Of a DNA stretch of 12,693 nucleotides, positions 1 to 7,121 are shown one piece after another. The notes below the pieces were generated by a model. It saw only the letters and a list, made by a program, of their open reading frames with translations. It ran no database searches and was not told the DNA's origin. The translations under genes and the position numbers were made by a program. The first letter of the stretch is position 1; every line of letters begins with the position of its first letter. This DNA comes from CAZFBR01 sp035353495 [NCBI: uncultured bacterium] (GTDB lineage Bacteria > DAOPZR01): contig CAZFBR010000094.1 of NCBI GenBank assembly GCA_964517215.1, forward strand, positions 1 to 12,693, given 5' to 3'.

Positions 1-465
1 CTTGCGCACCGCCGCCAGGCGCTCGCACAGCCGGTACGCCATCTGGATCGGCAGCGGCATGAGTTCCTTCGTCTCGTCACAGACATACCCGAACATCATC
101 CCCTGATCGCCCGCGCCCTGCTCCTTGAACAGGCCCGCGCCCTCCGTCACGCCCTGGGAAATGTCCGGGCTCTGCTCGTCGATCGCCACCAGCACCGCGC
201 AGGTGCTGCTGTCGAACCCGAACGACGCCTGGGTATAGCCGATGTCCTTGACCACGGAACGGACCAGCTTCGGAATGTCGACATACGCCTTGGTCGTGAT
301 CTCGCCCGCCACCAGCGCCATGCCCGTCGTCACCAGCGTTTCGCACGCCACCCGGCTCTTCGGATCGCCCGTCAGCAGCGCATCGAGCACCGCATCGGAA
401 ATCTGGTCGGCAACCTTGTCCGGATGCCCCTCCGTCACACTCTCTGAAGTGAACAGCTGTTTCAT
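1..465 (-). CDS. metK: S-adenosylmethionine synthetase, N-terminal part (cut by left edge)
   Basis: MetK makes S-adenosylmethionine from ATP and methionine in the cytoplasm. The first 155 residues are present; the rest lies beyond the left edge. The opening [20 protein letters not shown] is the family signature, with the ATP-binding His14 and Asp16 of GHPDK. Residues 117-127 ([11 protein letters not shown]) form the second signature. The family is usually about 385-400 residues, so roughly 40% is visible. The ATG at 465 is chosen because GGAGG at 477-473 sits 7 nt upstream. An in-frame ATG at 540 is rejected because it abuts the -10 box and would fall before the transcription start. The gene has its own consensus promoter and follows a SAM-dependent methyltransferase gene, a plausible but unproven functional link. 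Identity is near certain. Confidence 0.98.
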   Translation of the reverse strand, partial: MKQLFTSESVTEGHPDKVADQISDAVLDALLTGDPKSRVACETLVTTGMALVAGEITTKAYVDIPKLVRSVVKDIGYTQASFGFDSSTCAVLVAIDEQSPDISQGVTEGAGLFKEQGAGDQGMMFGYVCDETKELMPLPIQMAYRLCERLAAVRK

Positions 466-534
466 TGCCCTTCCTCCATTGCCCAGCGCTGTGGGTTTAG
501 TTGCACACGCAAGCCGTTCCGGCCTGTTTTGACC
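466..534 (-). promoter_or_regulatory. structured metK 5' leader, possible cis-regulatory RNA
   Basis: About 70 nt separate the predicted transcription start (near 534) from the metK ATG. A 7-bp stem with a GAA triloop can form at 526-510 (CAGGCCG/CGGCTTG, one G-U pair plus Watson-Crick pairs). Downstream, CACA at 493-490 can pair with TGTG at 507-504, extended by GCG/CGC across a bulged G. The overlapping CCCA at 495-492 can instead pair with TGGG at 485-482, just before the ribosome binding site. The two pairings exclude each other. I do not recognise the conserved core of SAM-I, SAM-II, SAM-III, SAM-V, SAM-VI or SAM/SAH riboswitches, so a regulatory role is inference. Confidence 0.35.
473..477 (-). 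promoter_or_regulatory. metK ribosome binding site
   Basis: GGAGG (read on the minus strand) lies 7 nt before the ATG at 465. It is the strongest Shine-Dalgarno sequence in the window and fixes the metK start. Confidence 0.85.
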
Positions 535-540
535 GAACAT

Positions 541-569
541 ATTATATAGGTTTTGCCGGTGAGTGTCAA
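541..569 (-). promoter_or_regulatory. metK promoter, perfect housekeeping-sigma consensus
   Basis: On the minus strand TTGACA (569-564) is followed by a 17-bp spacer and TATAAT (546-541). Both hexamers and the spacing match the consensus exactly. Transcription should start near 534. The -35 hexamer shares TGA with the stop codon of the upstream methyltransferase gene (568-566), so there is no spacer between the end of that operon and the metK promoter. Confidence 0.93.
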
Positions 570-1447
570 ACTGACGCGACGCCTGCTGCTGTCGGGAACG
601 TCATGCGCCAGCACAACCCGGCCGTTAGCGGTGCGGCGCCACTGGCCGGTTGCAGGCATAACTCATTGCGCGACAACACACCATTCCACCCCGCTGTTTC
701 GAGCATCTCCCGCACTTCTCCCAGCGACAGGTCAGGCGCATGCATGGTCAGCAGCATAAACGCCGGATCCTGTGCCAGCACCGCCCGGGCCGCCGCCAGC
801 AGGTCGGGCAGGTCGCGGGAAAGCTGCCAGTCCCCCTTGGGACTGCGGCCATACGCCGGCGGATCGAGGATAATGCCGTGATAGGAGCGCCGCCGCCGCG
901 CTTCGCGCCGGAGAAAGGTCATCGTGTCATCCACCAGCCAGTACATCGGCCGGTTGACCAGTCCGCTCAAGGTGGCATTGCGCTTGGCCCAGGCCACCGC
1001 CGCTTTGGTGCCGTCAAGATGGACGGTCGTCACCGGCGCCGACGGAGTGCCGCCCGCCGCCGCCGCCAGGGTGGCGCCGCCGGTATAAGCAAAGAGGTTG
1101 AGCACCCGCAGCGGCCGCCGCTCGGCCCGCACCGTCCGGTAGAGCCAGTCCCAGTTTTCCTGCTGTTCGGGAAAGACCCCGACCTGCCCGCCCGCCGCCA
1201 GCCGCAGTTCCAGCCGCACCACCCCGGCCGTCAACGACCAGTCGTCCGGCGGCTGGCGCCGCACCTGCCATTCGCCCTTGGCGCCGCCACCGCGCTCATA
1301 CCGCGCGTCCGCCTGCCATTCAGTTACCGGGTGGGCCGGCGGACGGTCGATCCCCGGCGCCGGACGATCAACAACATACCCGGCGAAGCGTTCGCATTTG
1401 CGCCCGTCCCCGCAATCGAGGAGCTGGTACTCGCCGAAATCAGCCAT
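566..1447 (-). CDS. class I SAM-dependent methyltransferase (PF10672/RlmI-like)
   Basis: This 293-residue protein is a Rossmann-fold methyltransferase of the RlmI/YccW-related group, whose studied members methylate cytosine or guanine in 23S rRNA. Visible motifs are [12 protein letters not shown] at about 90-101 (typical of PF10672), the SAM-binding loop [12 protein letters not shown] at 115-126, the acidic strand end [15 protein letters not shown] at 143-157, and the catalytic DPPAYGR at 195-201. There is no N-terminal PUA domain as in E. coli RlmI, so target specificity cannot be transferred. The ATG at 1447 overlaps the end of the HAD phosphatase gene by 8 bp, which indicates translational coupling. 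The stop (568-566) overlaps the metK -35 box. Methyltransferase function is confident; the substrate, probably rRNA, is inferred. Confidence 0.9.
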   Translation of the reverse strand: MADFGEYQLLDCGDGRKCERFAGYVVDRPAPGIDRPPAHPVTEWQADARYERGGGAKGEWQVRRQPPDDWSLTAGVVRLELRLAAGGQVGVFPEQQENWDWLYRTVRAERRPLRVLNLFAYTGGATLAAAAGGTPSAPVTTVHLDGTKAAVAWAKRNATLSGLVNRPMYWLVDDTMTFLRREARRRRSYHGIILDPPAYGRSPKGDWQLSRDLPDLLAAARAVLAQDPAFMLLTMHAPDLSLGEVREMLETAGWNGVLSRNELCLQPASGAAPLTAGLCWRMTFPTAAGVASV

Positions 1448-2093
1448 TGACCAGCATCGCCACGGCGCGCGGATGCTCGACCAGCACCCGGGCCCCGTCG
1501 CGCAGCAGTTCGTCGCGTTCGCGAAAACCCCACAGCGCGCCGACGGGATACATCCCCGCCGCCACCGCGGTTTTCATGTCCGTCCCGGTATCGCCAAGAT
1601 ACAGGATTTCCGCCGGCGAAACCGCCAGCGCCTGCGCCGCCAGCTGCGCCCCGCCCGGGTCGGGCTTCGGCGGATGCTGCTCGTCCACGCCCAGCACCGC
1701 GAGGAACGGCGAGCGGGAAAAATAATGCTCCACCAGCTGCCGGGTGAATGCGGCGGGCTTATTGGACAACACGCCCAGCCGCAGATTGCGCGCGGTTAAA
1801 TAATCGAGCAGTTCTGGAATTCCGTCGTAGGGCTGCGTCTGCGCCGCCCAATTCTTTGCATAATGGCGGGTGAACCCCGCCGCCACCGCAGTGACATATT
1901 CCGGGCCGCGCTTGTCTGCCGGCAGGATGCGCTGCGCCAGCGTCTGCACGCCGTCGCCGACGAAATAGCGATAGGCGTCGCGCTCATGCCCCGGACAGCC
2001 GGCATCGGCCAGCGCCGCATTCGCCGCCTCGGCAAGGTCCGCCAGCGTGTCGAGCAGCGTGCCGTCGAGATCGAACAGCACCCCCTGAAACAT
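1440..2093 (-). CDS. HAD-family hydrolase, phosphoglycolate phosphatase type
   Basis: The 217-residue protein carries all four HAD motifs. Motif I is DLDGT with nucleophile Asp8 and acid/base Asp10, motif II is Ser110 in VLSNKP, motif III is Lys143 in PPKPDP, and motif IV is GDTGTD at 167-172. An alpha-helical cap occupies about 15-85. Length and motif spacing fit the Gph/PGP subgroup, which removes the 2-phosphoglycolate formed during DNA repair or oxygenase side reactions. Related HAD enzymes act on other small phosphates, so the substrate is uncertain. The ATG at 2093 is preferred to a codon at 2108 because it overlaps the stop of the preceding glutaredoxin gene as TGATG, with GGGGG a suitable distance upstream. 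It overlaps the methyltransferase gene by 8 bp. It uses a TTA leucine codon, rare among its neighbours. Confidence 0.9.
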   Translation of the reverse strand: MFQGVLFDLDGTLLDTLADLAEAANAALADAGCPGHERDAYRYFVGDGVQTLAQRILPADKRGPEYVTAVAAGFTRHYAKNWAAQTQPYDGIPELLDYLTARNLRLGVLSNKPAAFTRQLVEHYFSRSPFLAVLGVDEQHPPKPDPGGAQLAAQALAVSPAEILYLGDTGTDMKTAVAAGMYPVGALWGFRERDELLRDGARVLVEHPRAVAMLVNG

Positions 2094-2353
2094 CACCGCA
2101 GCCCCCATTGCCGCAGGTCGGCGATCAGTTTCTCTTCATTGAAAAACTGGCCGCGCCGCCACTTGCCGCGGTATTCCAGCGTCGGCACCACCCAGTCGTC
2201 GCCGCCGTTGGCGTCAATCACCCGCCGCTCCGTCGGGGCGTCAACCGTGTCCATGTCAACATAGGTGAAGGGGATATTGTTCGCCCGCAGCCAGTCAACC
2301 GTCCGCCGGCAGTGCGGACACCAGTCCGCCGCATACACCCGAAGCTGCGTCAT
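2093..2353 (-). CDS. glutaredoxin-like thiol-disulfide oxidoreductase (CPHC)
   Basis: This 86-residue protein has the thioredoxin fold of small glutaredoxins. The active site is C12-P-H-C15 in the context VYAADWCPHCRRTVDWL. The cis-proline is Pro57 in WVVPTLEY, and a closing helix runs from about 73 to 84. It resembles the NrdH/Mrx-type glutaredoxins that reduce disulfides or mixed thiols in the cytoplasm. The open frame extends upstream inside the activase gene, but that sequence is arginine-rich out-of-frame translation. The ATG at 2353 starts the domain correctly and lies 7 nt after the activase stop codon. It shares the A of TGATG with the HAD gene. Its position directly after a large iron-sulfur activase makes a redox role for that protein possible, but this is inference. 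Confidence 0.92.
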   Translation of the reverse strand: MTQLRVYAADWCPHCRRTVDWLRANNIPFTYVDMDTVDAPTERRVIDANGGDDWVVPTLEYRGKWRRGQFFNEEKLIADLRQWGLR

Positions 2354-2360
2354 GCCGCGC

Positions 2361-5300
2361 TCACTGCCCGCTGCCGCGCAGGCGGTCATGCAGGCGTTCC
2401 GCCTGCAGCATGAAGATGTCCAGCTTCGCCTGCAGGATGAGCGGGAAGGGATTGCCGTCCGTCTCCAGCGCGAGGAACGGCAGCGCGCGATCGGCATCCG
2501 CCGCCGGCGCCGCGGCGCCGGTGGCGCGCGCCTTGCCCGCCTCGGTCATTTCCAGGCCGAGCACCGACTCGGCGATGCGCGACGGCATGCAGGCGAACGG
2601 GCCGATGGCGATCACCCCGCAGGCGTGCTCCTTGATTTCGCGCAGCGCCGAGCCGACGGTGAGGATCGCCTCGCCGATCAGCTCCTCGCGGATCAGGTGC
2701 CGGCTGTGCGCCATGACCTCGCCCACCACCACCGGCTCCTTCACAATCAGCCCCGATTTGGCGATAATGCCGCGCAGGCGGCGCTCCATGCGCACCTGCA
2801 CCTGCTCGTTGAAATGCACCTGCAGGCGGCTGAAGAACGGGATGCGCACCCCGCTCCCCGGTTTCTTGGCAAGATGGTTGCAATAGTAGATGAATTCCGC
2901 CACCGGCGCCGTGCGCACCACGAACCCGCGTTCCGCCAGGCGCACCAGCAGGTCGAGCCGCGAGAAATAGTCGCGGCGCACAAACATCTCCCCGATCAGC
3001 GCCACGACCTTGGCCTCGCGCAGCGGCCGGACGAGCGGAATGCGCGCCAGCTGCCGCGCCGCCGCCTCGAGCTGCACCGTCAGCCGGCGCGACGACCCGT
3101 CCGCCAGCGCCAGCAGCACCTTTTCCCAGACCCGCGCAAAGACGCGCAGCGCCGCCGCCCGGTCGGTCGCCAGGGTGAACAGCGCGCACTGCGCGTCCTC
3201 AAAGGCATCGCTGATGACCAGCGCCTCCCAGCAGGCAATGGTGAACTTCGTCCCCAGCCCGCCGTAGGCGTTTTCATCGTCGAGCGACAGGATGCCGACA
3301 TTGGCGAATCCGCCGGCGGTGATGATATCGCGCAGGCGGACAAGGTACTGCCCCTGCCGGCACGGCCCGCAGCCGGTCGGCATGAAAAAGAGGACCGGAT
3401 CGTCCGTGCGCCGCGCGCGCAGGTATTCGAGCATCGAGCCCGTGGTCAGCAGGAACGGCAGGCACTCTTTGCAGGTCGACACCTGCCGCCCGAGGCGCAG
3501 CGTCCCCGCCGTCGCCACCGGCAGCGCCACCGCATTGATCCCCTGCGCCCGCATGATGGCGACCATCGCCGCGGTGGAAAGTTCGCCCATCGACGGCACA
3601 ATCACCGTCAGCTTGCGGTCGGTGATCCGGAATTCGCGACCGACCGCGTCGGCGATGGTCAGCCTGCCCTTGGCCACGCGCACATGCAGCGGCCGGCCCG
3701 GCGCCGCCGGGACGGCCGGCAGCCGCCCGCTGTCGCGCAGCCGCCGGTAGCTGGCGAAAATGTCCAGCGCCGCGTCGATGCGGGTGTTGATCCCCGCATC
3801 GGCGGAGTGGCTGTCGAGTTCGAGGGTCAGGGACGGCTTGTTGCCCATCAGCGTGCGGAAGTACGAGAGCAGAAACGAGTCGGGTCCGCAGCTGAAATTG
3901 GTGATATAGACGCCGAACAGCCGCGGATTCTCCACCGCCACCCGCGTCCCGCGCAGGATCTGCGCGCCCAGCCCCCAGTACATGTGCGGGTAGGACTCCC
4001 GCCCGTCCGTCGGCAGGAAATCATGCGGAATGACGGTGATCCCGCGCGACGCCAGCTTCTGCGGAATGCCGAGATTCGCCTCGCGGGCAAAGGCATTGTA
4101 GGCCCGGCCGAACAGGACCACCGCGAAGCGGTCCTCCTGTTCCAGTTCCGCCAGCGCCTGCGCCCCGAGCGTCTTGAACTCGCGCAGCATCTTCTCGAAT
4201 TTGCCGAGTGCCTTGCGATAGGCCGCGCGCGCGCGCGCCACGCTGACCCCGAGTTCTTTGGCCATGCCGGCGAACGCATCCTCCGCCGCGGCGTACCCGG
4301 CGGCGAAGTTGAGCACCGGCGCCAGCAGCTGCGGCTGCGGCCGGTCCTGGAAGCGGTGCGGCAGGTAATACGGCTCGCCCTGCACGAAGACGCAGGTCTT
4401 CTGGTACGCGTCCGTGCGGGCGGTATGCACTTCCGCCACCTGCGGCATGAACAGGTAATCCGGCCGGTGGCGGAGCAGGTCCGCGAGCAGCCCGTGCGCC
4501 AGTTCGACCGGATAGCAGAACGGGGCGCCGACCCGCTCGAACCCCTCGGGGTCGACCTGCTGGCTCAACAGAACGCGGAAACCGAGCGCCGTGAAGAAGT
4601 GATAATAGAGCGGATAGAAGGTGTTGACGATGAAACTGCGGTTGATGCCGACCGTTTTGCGCCGCGACGACGCGCGCGGCGCCAGCACGCGCGCGTACTT
4701 TTCATAGACGAGCTGCTGCCGCAGGGCGACCAGGTTGCAGCCCGCCGCCAGCGGCCCGCCCTCGCGCCGCTGGTTGTAGTAGCGGTCGCAGGCGCCGCCG
4801 AACGGGAACTGCCGGCCGCCGACTTCAACCATGGCGATTTTGCATTTGCGGTCGCACTTTTCCGCACCGCCGCGGCAGGTGAACGATTTGCCGTAACTGA
4901 ACGGCCGGTCCGCCAGTTCGGCGAGGTCAAAGCTGCCGGGCTGCAGCAGGCCCAGTTCCAGCCGCTCGCGGATGACCAGCGCCACGCCGTAGGCGCCCAT
5001 CAGCCCCGGCTCGGGCGGCACGACAATATCCGTGCCGGTCAGCGCCGCCATGGCCACCGGCACCGCGCGGTTGTAGCAGACCCCGCCCTGCAGGAAGACC
5101 TTTTTCCCGACGGGGCGGTTGCCCTTCACCCGGTTGGCGTAGTTGAGGCAGACGGAATAGACCAGCCCGGCAATGATGTCCTCGCGGCCAAGCCCCTCCT
5201 GCAGCGCGGTCTTGATGTCGCTGCTGATGAAGGCCGCGCACTGGTCGTTGAAGTTGGGCGGCCGCTTCGCGGTCAGGGCGATATCGCCGATCGCGGTGTA

Positions 5301-6641
5301 CTCGACCCCCAGACTTTCCTTCGCCGCCTCCTCGAGGAACGAACCCGTCCCCGCGCTGCACGCCTCGTTCATCGCGTAATCGGTCGGCACCCGGTTGGTG
5401 ATTGCGGTGTACTTCGCGTCCTGGCCGCCGATCTCGAAGATGGTTTCCACCTCGGGATCGAAATGCACCGCCGCGGTGGCGTGGGCGATGATTTCATTGA
5501 CGATGCCGTCGGTCAGCGCATGCAGGCCGGCGATATGCCGGCCGGAACCGGTCACCCCCAGTCCGATGATGCTGACCGGCACGGTCAGCTGCTTCGCCAG
5601 CGCCGCATAGCATTCCACCGCCGCCCGCACCGGCTGGCCGTTGGTGCGCAGGTAGACGCTCGCCAGCACCGCCAGGTCGCCGGTGCGCATCACCACCGCT
5701 TTGGTGGTGGTCGAGCCGACGTCCAGCCCGACCAGGCACAGGTCGTTGGCCTGCGCGGTGCCGCGGGAGAACTTCTTCCAGTGCACCCGCCCCGCATATT
5801 CCGCCAGCGGCGGATGGAAGGTGAAATTCGACGCCTGCTCGCGAAAGAGCGCACTGCCGCCGCGCGCGCGCAGGTCGCGCTGCCGCGCCAGCAGCGCGGC
5901 GCCCAGCGCCTCGAACCAGGGCGCCTCGGCGGGCACATAGACCAGCGGATGCTTTTCGCGCAGGAATTTCAGCACGCTGCGGTTCTGCGCCACCCCGCCG
6001 ATGGCAACGATCTTTTCGGGTTTTCCCTTGGCCAGCAGTTCGACAATCTTGCCGGCCATCATCTTGCACAGCCCGGCCACCACTTCGCCCGGCGGCATCC
6101 CCAGGTTCAGGGCATGGGTGCAGTCGCTTTTGCAGAAGACCGAGCAGCGCCCGGAAATATGGTGCGGCGCGCTGGTCTCCGCCAGCGGCAGCGCGTCGGC
6201 AATCCCGAGGTTCATCCTGCCCAGCTGCTGCAGGAAGAATTCACCCGTGCCCGAGGCGCACTTGTTGCCCGTCTCGACCCGCGCAATCTTCCCGTCGCGG
6301 TCGAGCCCGTAGACAAAGAAGGTTTCGCCGCCCAGCGACACGATGGTGTCGTACTTGCCCGCCAGCCCGAGATGCGCCGCCGCCGCCTCGATTGCCTCCG
6401 GCTCCGGCACCGCCGGCAGCTTCAGCAGACTGGCGAATTTGCGGCCGGTAATGGCAATGTGCCGGAAATGATCCGGCGGACTGGTCGCAAAGAAATCCGC
6501 AAGCACCTGCCGCGGATTCCCGCGATGCTCGCGGCGCACCGTCTGCGTTACGGCCAGCCGACCGTCGGCTTCCGGCGCCACCACCGCCATGGTCACGGTT
6601 GACGCCCCGAAACAGATTCCCAGCGAACGGTCGGTTTTCAT
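2361..6641 (-). CDS. giant acyl-CoA dehydratase activase-type Fe-S ATPase (two BcrA/HgdC domains, DUF2229-like, dehydratase-like C-terminus)
   Basis: This 1426-residue soluble protein has four parts. Activase domain 1 (about 7-255) has cysteines Cys128 (NKCASGTGEFF) and Cys166 (GRCSVFCKSDC), which match the [4Fe-4S] ligands of HgdC. Its phosphate loop (CFGAST) and GGET motif are altered. Activase domain 2 (about 303-560) is canonical: DVGSTTTK at 307-314, IGGQDAK at 404-410, Cys428, Cys468 and GGVCYN at 519-524. A DUF2229-like region (about 585-770) starts with a Cys589/596/600 cluster. The rest resembles the HgdB-type 2-hydroxyacyl-CoA dehydratase fold, with Cys918, CxxC at 1057-1060 and 1091-1094, and Cys1351. 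HgdC-type activases use ATP to push one electron into a dehydratase or benzoyl-CoA reductase. The function of these long fusions is not settled. The start at 6641 is chosen for GGGGT upstream and the family-like opening MKTDRSLGICFG; a GTG/ATG pair at 6698/6695 lacks a binding site. Confidence 0.9.
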   Translation of the reverse strand: MKTDRSLGICFGASTVTMAVVAPEADGRLAVTQTVRREHRGNPRQVLADFFATSPPDHFRHIAITGRKFASLLKLPAVPEPEAIEAAAAHLGLAGKYDTIVSLGGETFFVYGLDRDGKIARVETGNKCASGTGEFFLQQLGRMNLGIADALPLAETSAPHHISGRCSVFCKSDCTHALNLGMPPGEVVAGLCKMMAGKIVELLAKGKPEKIVAIGGVAQNRSVLKFLREKHPLVYVPAEAPWFEALGAALLARQRDLRARGGSALFREQASNFTFHPPLAEYAGRVHWKKFSRGTAQANDLCLVGLDVGSTTTKAVVMRTGDLAVLASVYLRTNGQPVRAAVECYAALAKQLTVPVSIIGLGVTGSGRHIAGLHALTDGIVNEIIAHATAAVHFDPEVETIFEIGGQDAKYTAITNRVPTDYAMNEACSAGTGSFLEEAAKESLGVEYTAIGDIALTAKRPPNFNDQCAAFISSDIKTALQEGLGREDIIAGLVYSVCLNYANRVKGNRPVGKKVFLQGGVCYNRAVPVAMAALTGTDIVVPPEPGLMGAYGVALVIRERLELGLLQPGSFDLAELADRPFSYGKSFTCRGGAEKCDRKCKIAMVEVGGRQFPFGGACDRYYNQRREGGPLAAGCNLVALRQQLVYEKYARVLAPRASSRRKTVGINRSFIVNTFYPLYYHFFTALGFRVLLSQQVDPEGFERVGAPFCYPVELAHGLLADLLRHRPDYLFMPQVAEVHTARTDAYQKTCVFVQGEPYYLPHRFQDRPQPQLLAPVLNFAAGYAAAEDAFAGMAKELGVSVARARAAYRKALGKFEKMLREFKTLGAQALAELEQEDRFAVVLFGRAYNAFAREANLGIPQKLASRGITVIPHDFLPTDGRESYPHMYWGLGAQILRGTRVAVENPRLFGVYITNFSCGPDSFLLSYFRTLMGNKPSLTLELDSHSADAGINTRIDAALDIFASYRRLRDSGRLPAVPAAPGRPLHVRVAKGRLTIADAVGREFRITDRKLTVIVPSMGELSTAAMVAIMRAQGINAVALPVATAGTLRLGRQVSTCKECLPFLLTTGSMLEYLRARRTDDPVLFFMPTGCGPCRQGQYLVRLRDIITAGGFANVGILSLDDENAYGGLGTKFTIACWEALVISDAFEDAQCALFTLATDRAAALRVFARVWEKVLLALADGSSRRLTVQLEAAARQLARIPLVRPLREAKVVALIGEMFVRRDYFSRLDLLVRLAERGFVVRTAPVAEFIYYCNHLAKKPGSGVRIPFFSRLQVHFNEQVQVRMERRLRGIIAKSGLIVKEPVVVGEVMAHSRHLIREELIGEAILTVGSALREIKEHACGVIAIGPFACMPSRIAESVLGLEMTEAGKARATGAAAPAADADRALPFLALETDGNPFPLILQAKLDIFMLQAERLHDRLRGSGQ

Positions 6642-6652
6642 CGGTACCCCGT

Positions 6653-6669
6653 CATTGCCACCGGCAATG
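6653..6669 (-). repeat. 7-bp hairpin just upstream of the activase start
   Basis: CATTGCC, GGT and GGCAATG form a perfect 7-bp stem with a 3-nt loop, 11 nt before the activase ATG. An AAGGAG lies immediately 5' of the stem but is too far from the ATG when unfolded; folding the stem would bring it closer. There is no T run, so it is not a terminator. A translational role is speculative. Confidence 0.4.
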
Positions 6670-6722
6670 CTCCTTGCGGCTTCTGCCGGCGTCATCACCG
6701 GCGGCGGTTCAACTGCCGGATG

Positions 6723-7088
6723 CTATGCGGCATCCAGCAGCTGCAGCACCGCGGCGCGAACATCACCGAGGTGGAACGGCTTGGCAAAAAAGGCGGCGGC
6801 ACCGGCGGCGCGGCACTCTTCCTCAACCTGCCGGCTGTTGTAGGCGGTAATCATCACCCAGCGCGCGGCAGGCGTGACGGCGCTCATGGCGCGCAGCAGT
6901 TCCAGACCGCTTTCACCCGGCATGCAGATGTCGCTGATCACCGCGTCGTACGCCTGCTCCGCCAGCAGGCTGCGGGCCTGCGCGGCGCTGGTGACCCCGT
7001 CGATGCGTTCGGCATCGTCGCACAGGAGCAGTTTCAGCATCTGGATTACCTGCACTTCATCATCAATGATCAGGATGGCCTTGCCCAT
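6723..7088 (-). CDS. receiver-only response regulator (CheY-like)
   Basis: The 121-residue protein consists of one receiver domain with no output domain. The acidic pair is Asp9-Asp10 (LIIDDE), the phospho-acceptor is Asp53 (VISDICMPG), the switch threonine is Thr81 (MITAYN) and the conserved lysine is Lys103 (FAKPF). All phosphorylation residues are intact, so it should take phosphate from a histidine kinase, none of which is encoded in this window. The ATG at 7088 is chosen for AGGAG 6 nt upstream. An in-frame ATG at 7115 coincides with the predicted transcription start and has no binding site. It has its own promoter and is followed after 81 nt by the activase gene, so the two are probably co-transcribed. 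The output could be protein-protein signalling; the partner is unknown. Confidence 0.93.
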   Translation of the reverse strand: MGKAILIIDDEVQVIQMLKLLLCDDAERIDGVTSAAQARSLLAEQAYDAVISDICMPGESGLELLRAMSAVTPAARWVMITAYNSRQVEEECRAAGAAAFFAKPFHLGDVRAAVLQLLDAA

Positions 7089-7121
7089 GGCATCTCCTCG
7101 CCGGATGTCAACCATCGCCCC

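Noticed and set aside
466-540. In-frame ATG at 540 extending MetK by 25 residues
   Set aside because: It touches the -10 box and lies before the expected transcript start. The extension has no family similarity, and the ATG at 465 has an excellent binding site.
466-540. Known SAM riboswitch in the metK leader
   Set aside because: I could not find the conserved cores of the classes I know; kept only as an unclassified structured leader.
2354-2497. Glutaredoxin start at 2497
   Set aside because: The added 48 residues are an Arg/Ser-rich out-of-frame reading of the activase C-terminus.
2265-6602. 1445-codon open frame on the plus strand opposite the activase
   Set aside because: It is codon-aligned with the real gene and rich in Arg, His, Gln and Ala without any motif. 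It is open only because the sense gene lacks TTA, CTA and TCA codons.
6642-6698. Activase start at GTG 6698 or ATG 6695
   Set aside because: No ribosome binding site, and the added residues include the hairpin sequence. The protein family begins close to the FGAST loop.
7089-7115. Response regulator start at ATG 7115
   Set aside because: It coincides with the predicted transcription start and has no binding site, while 7088 has AGGAG.
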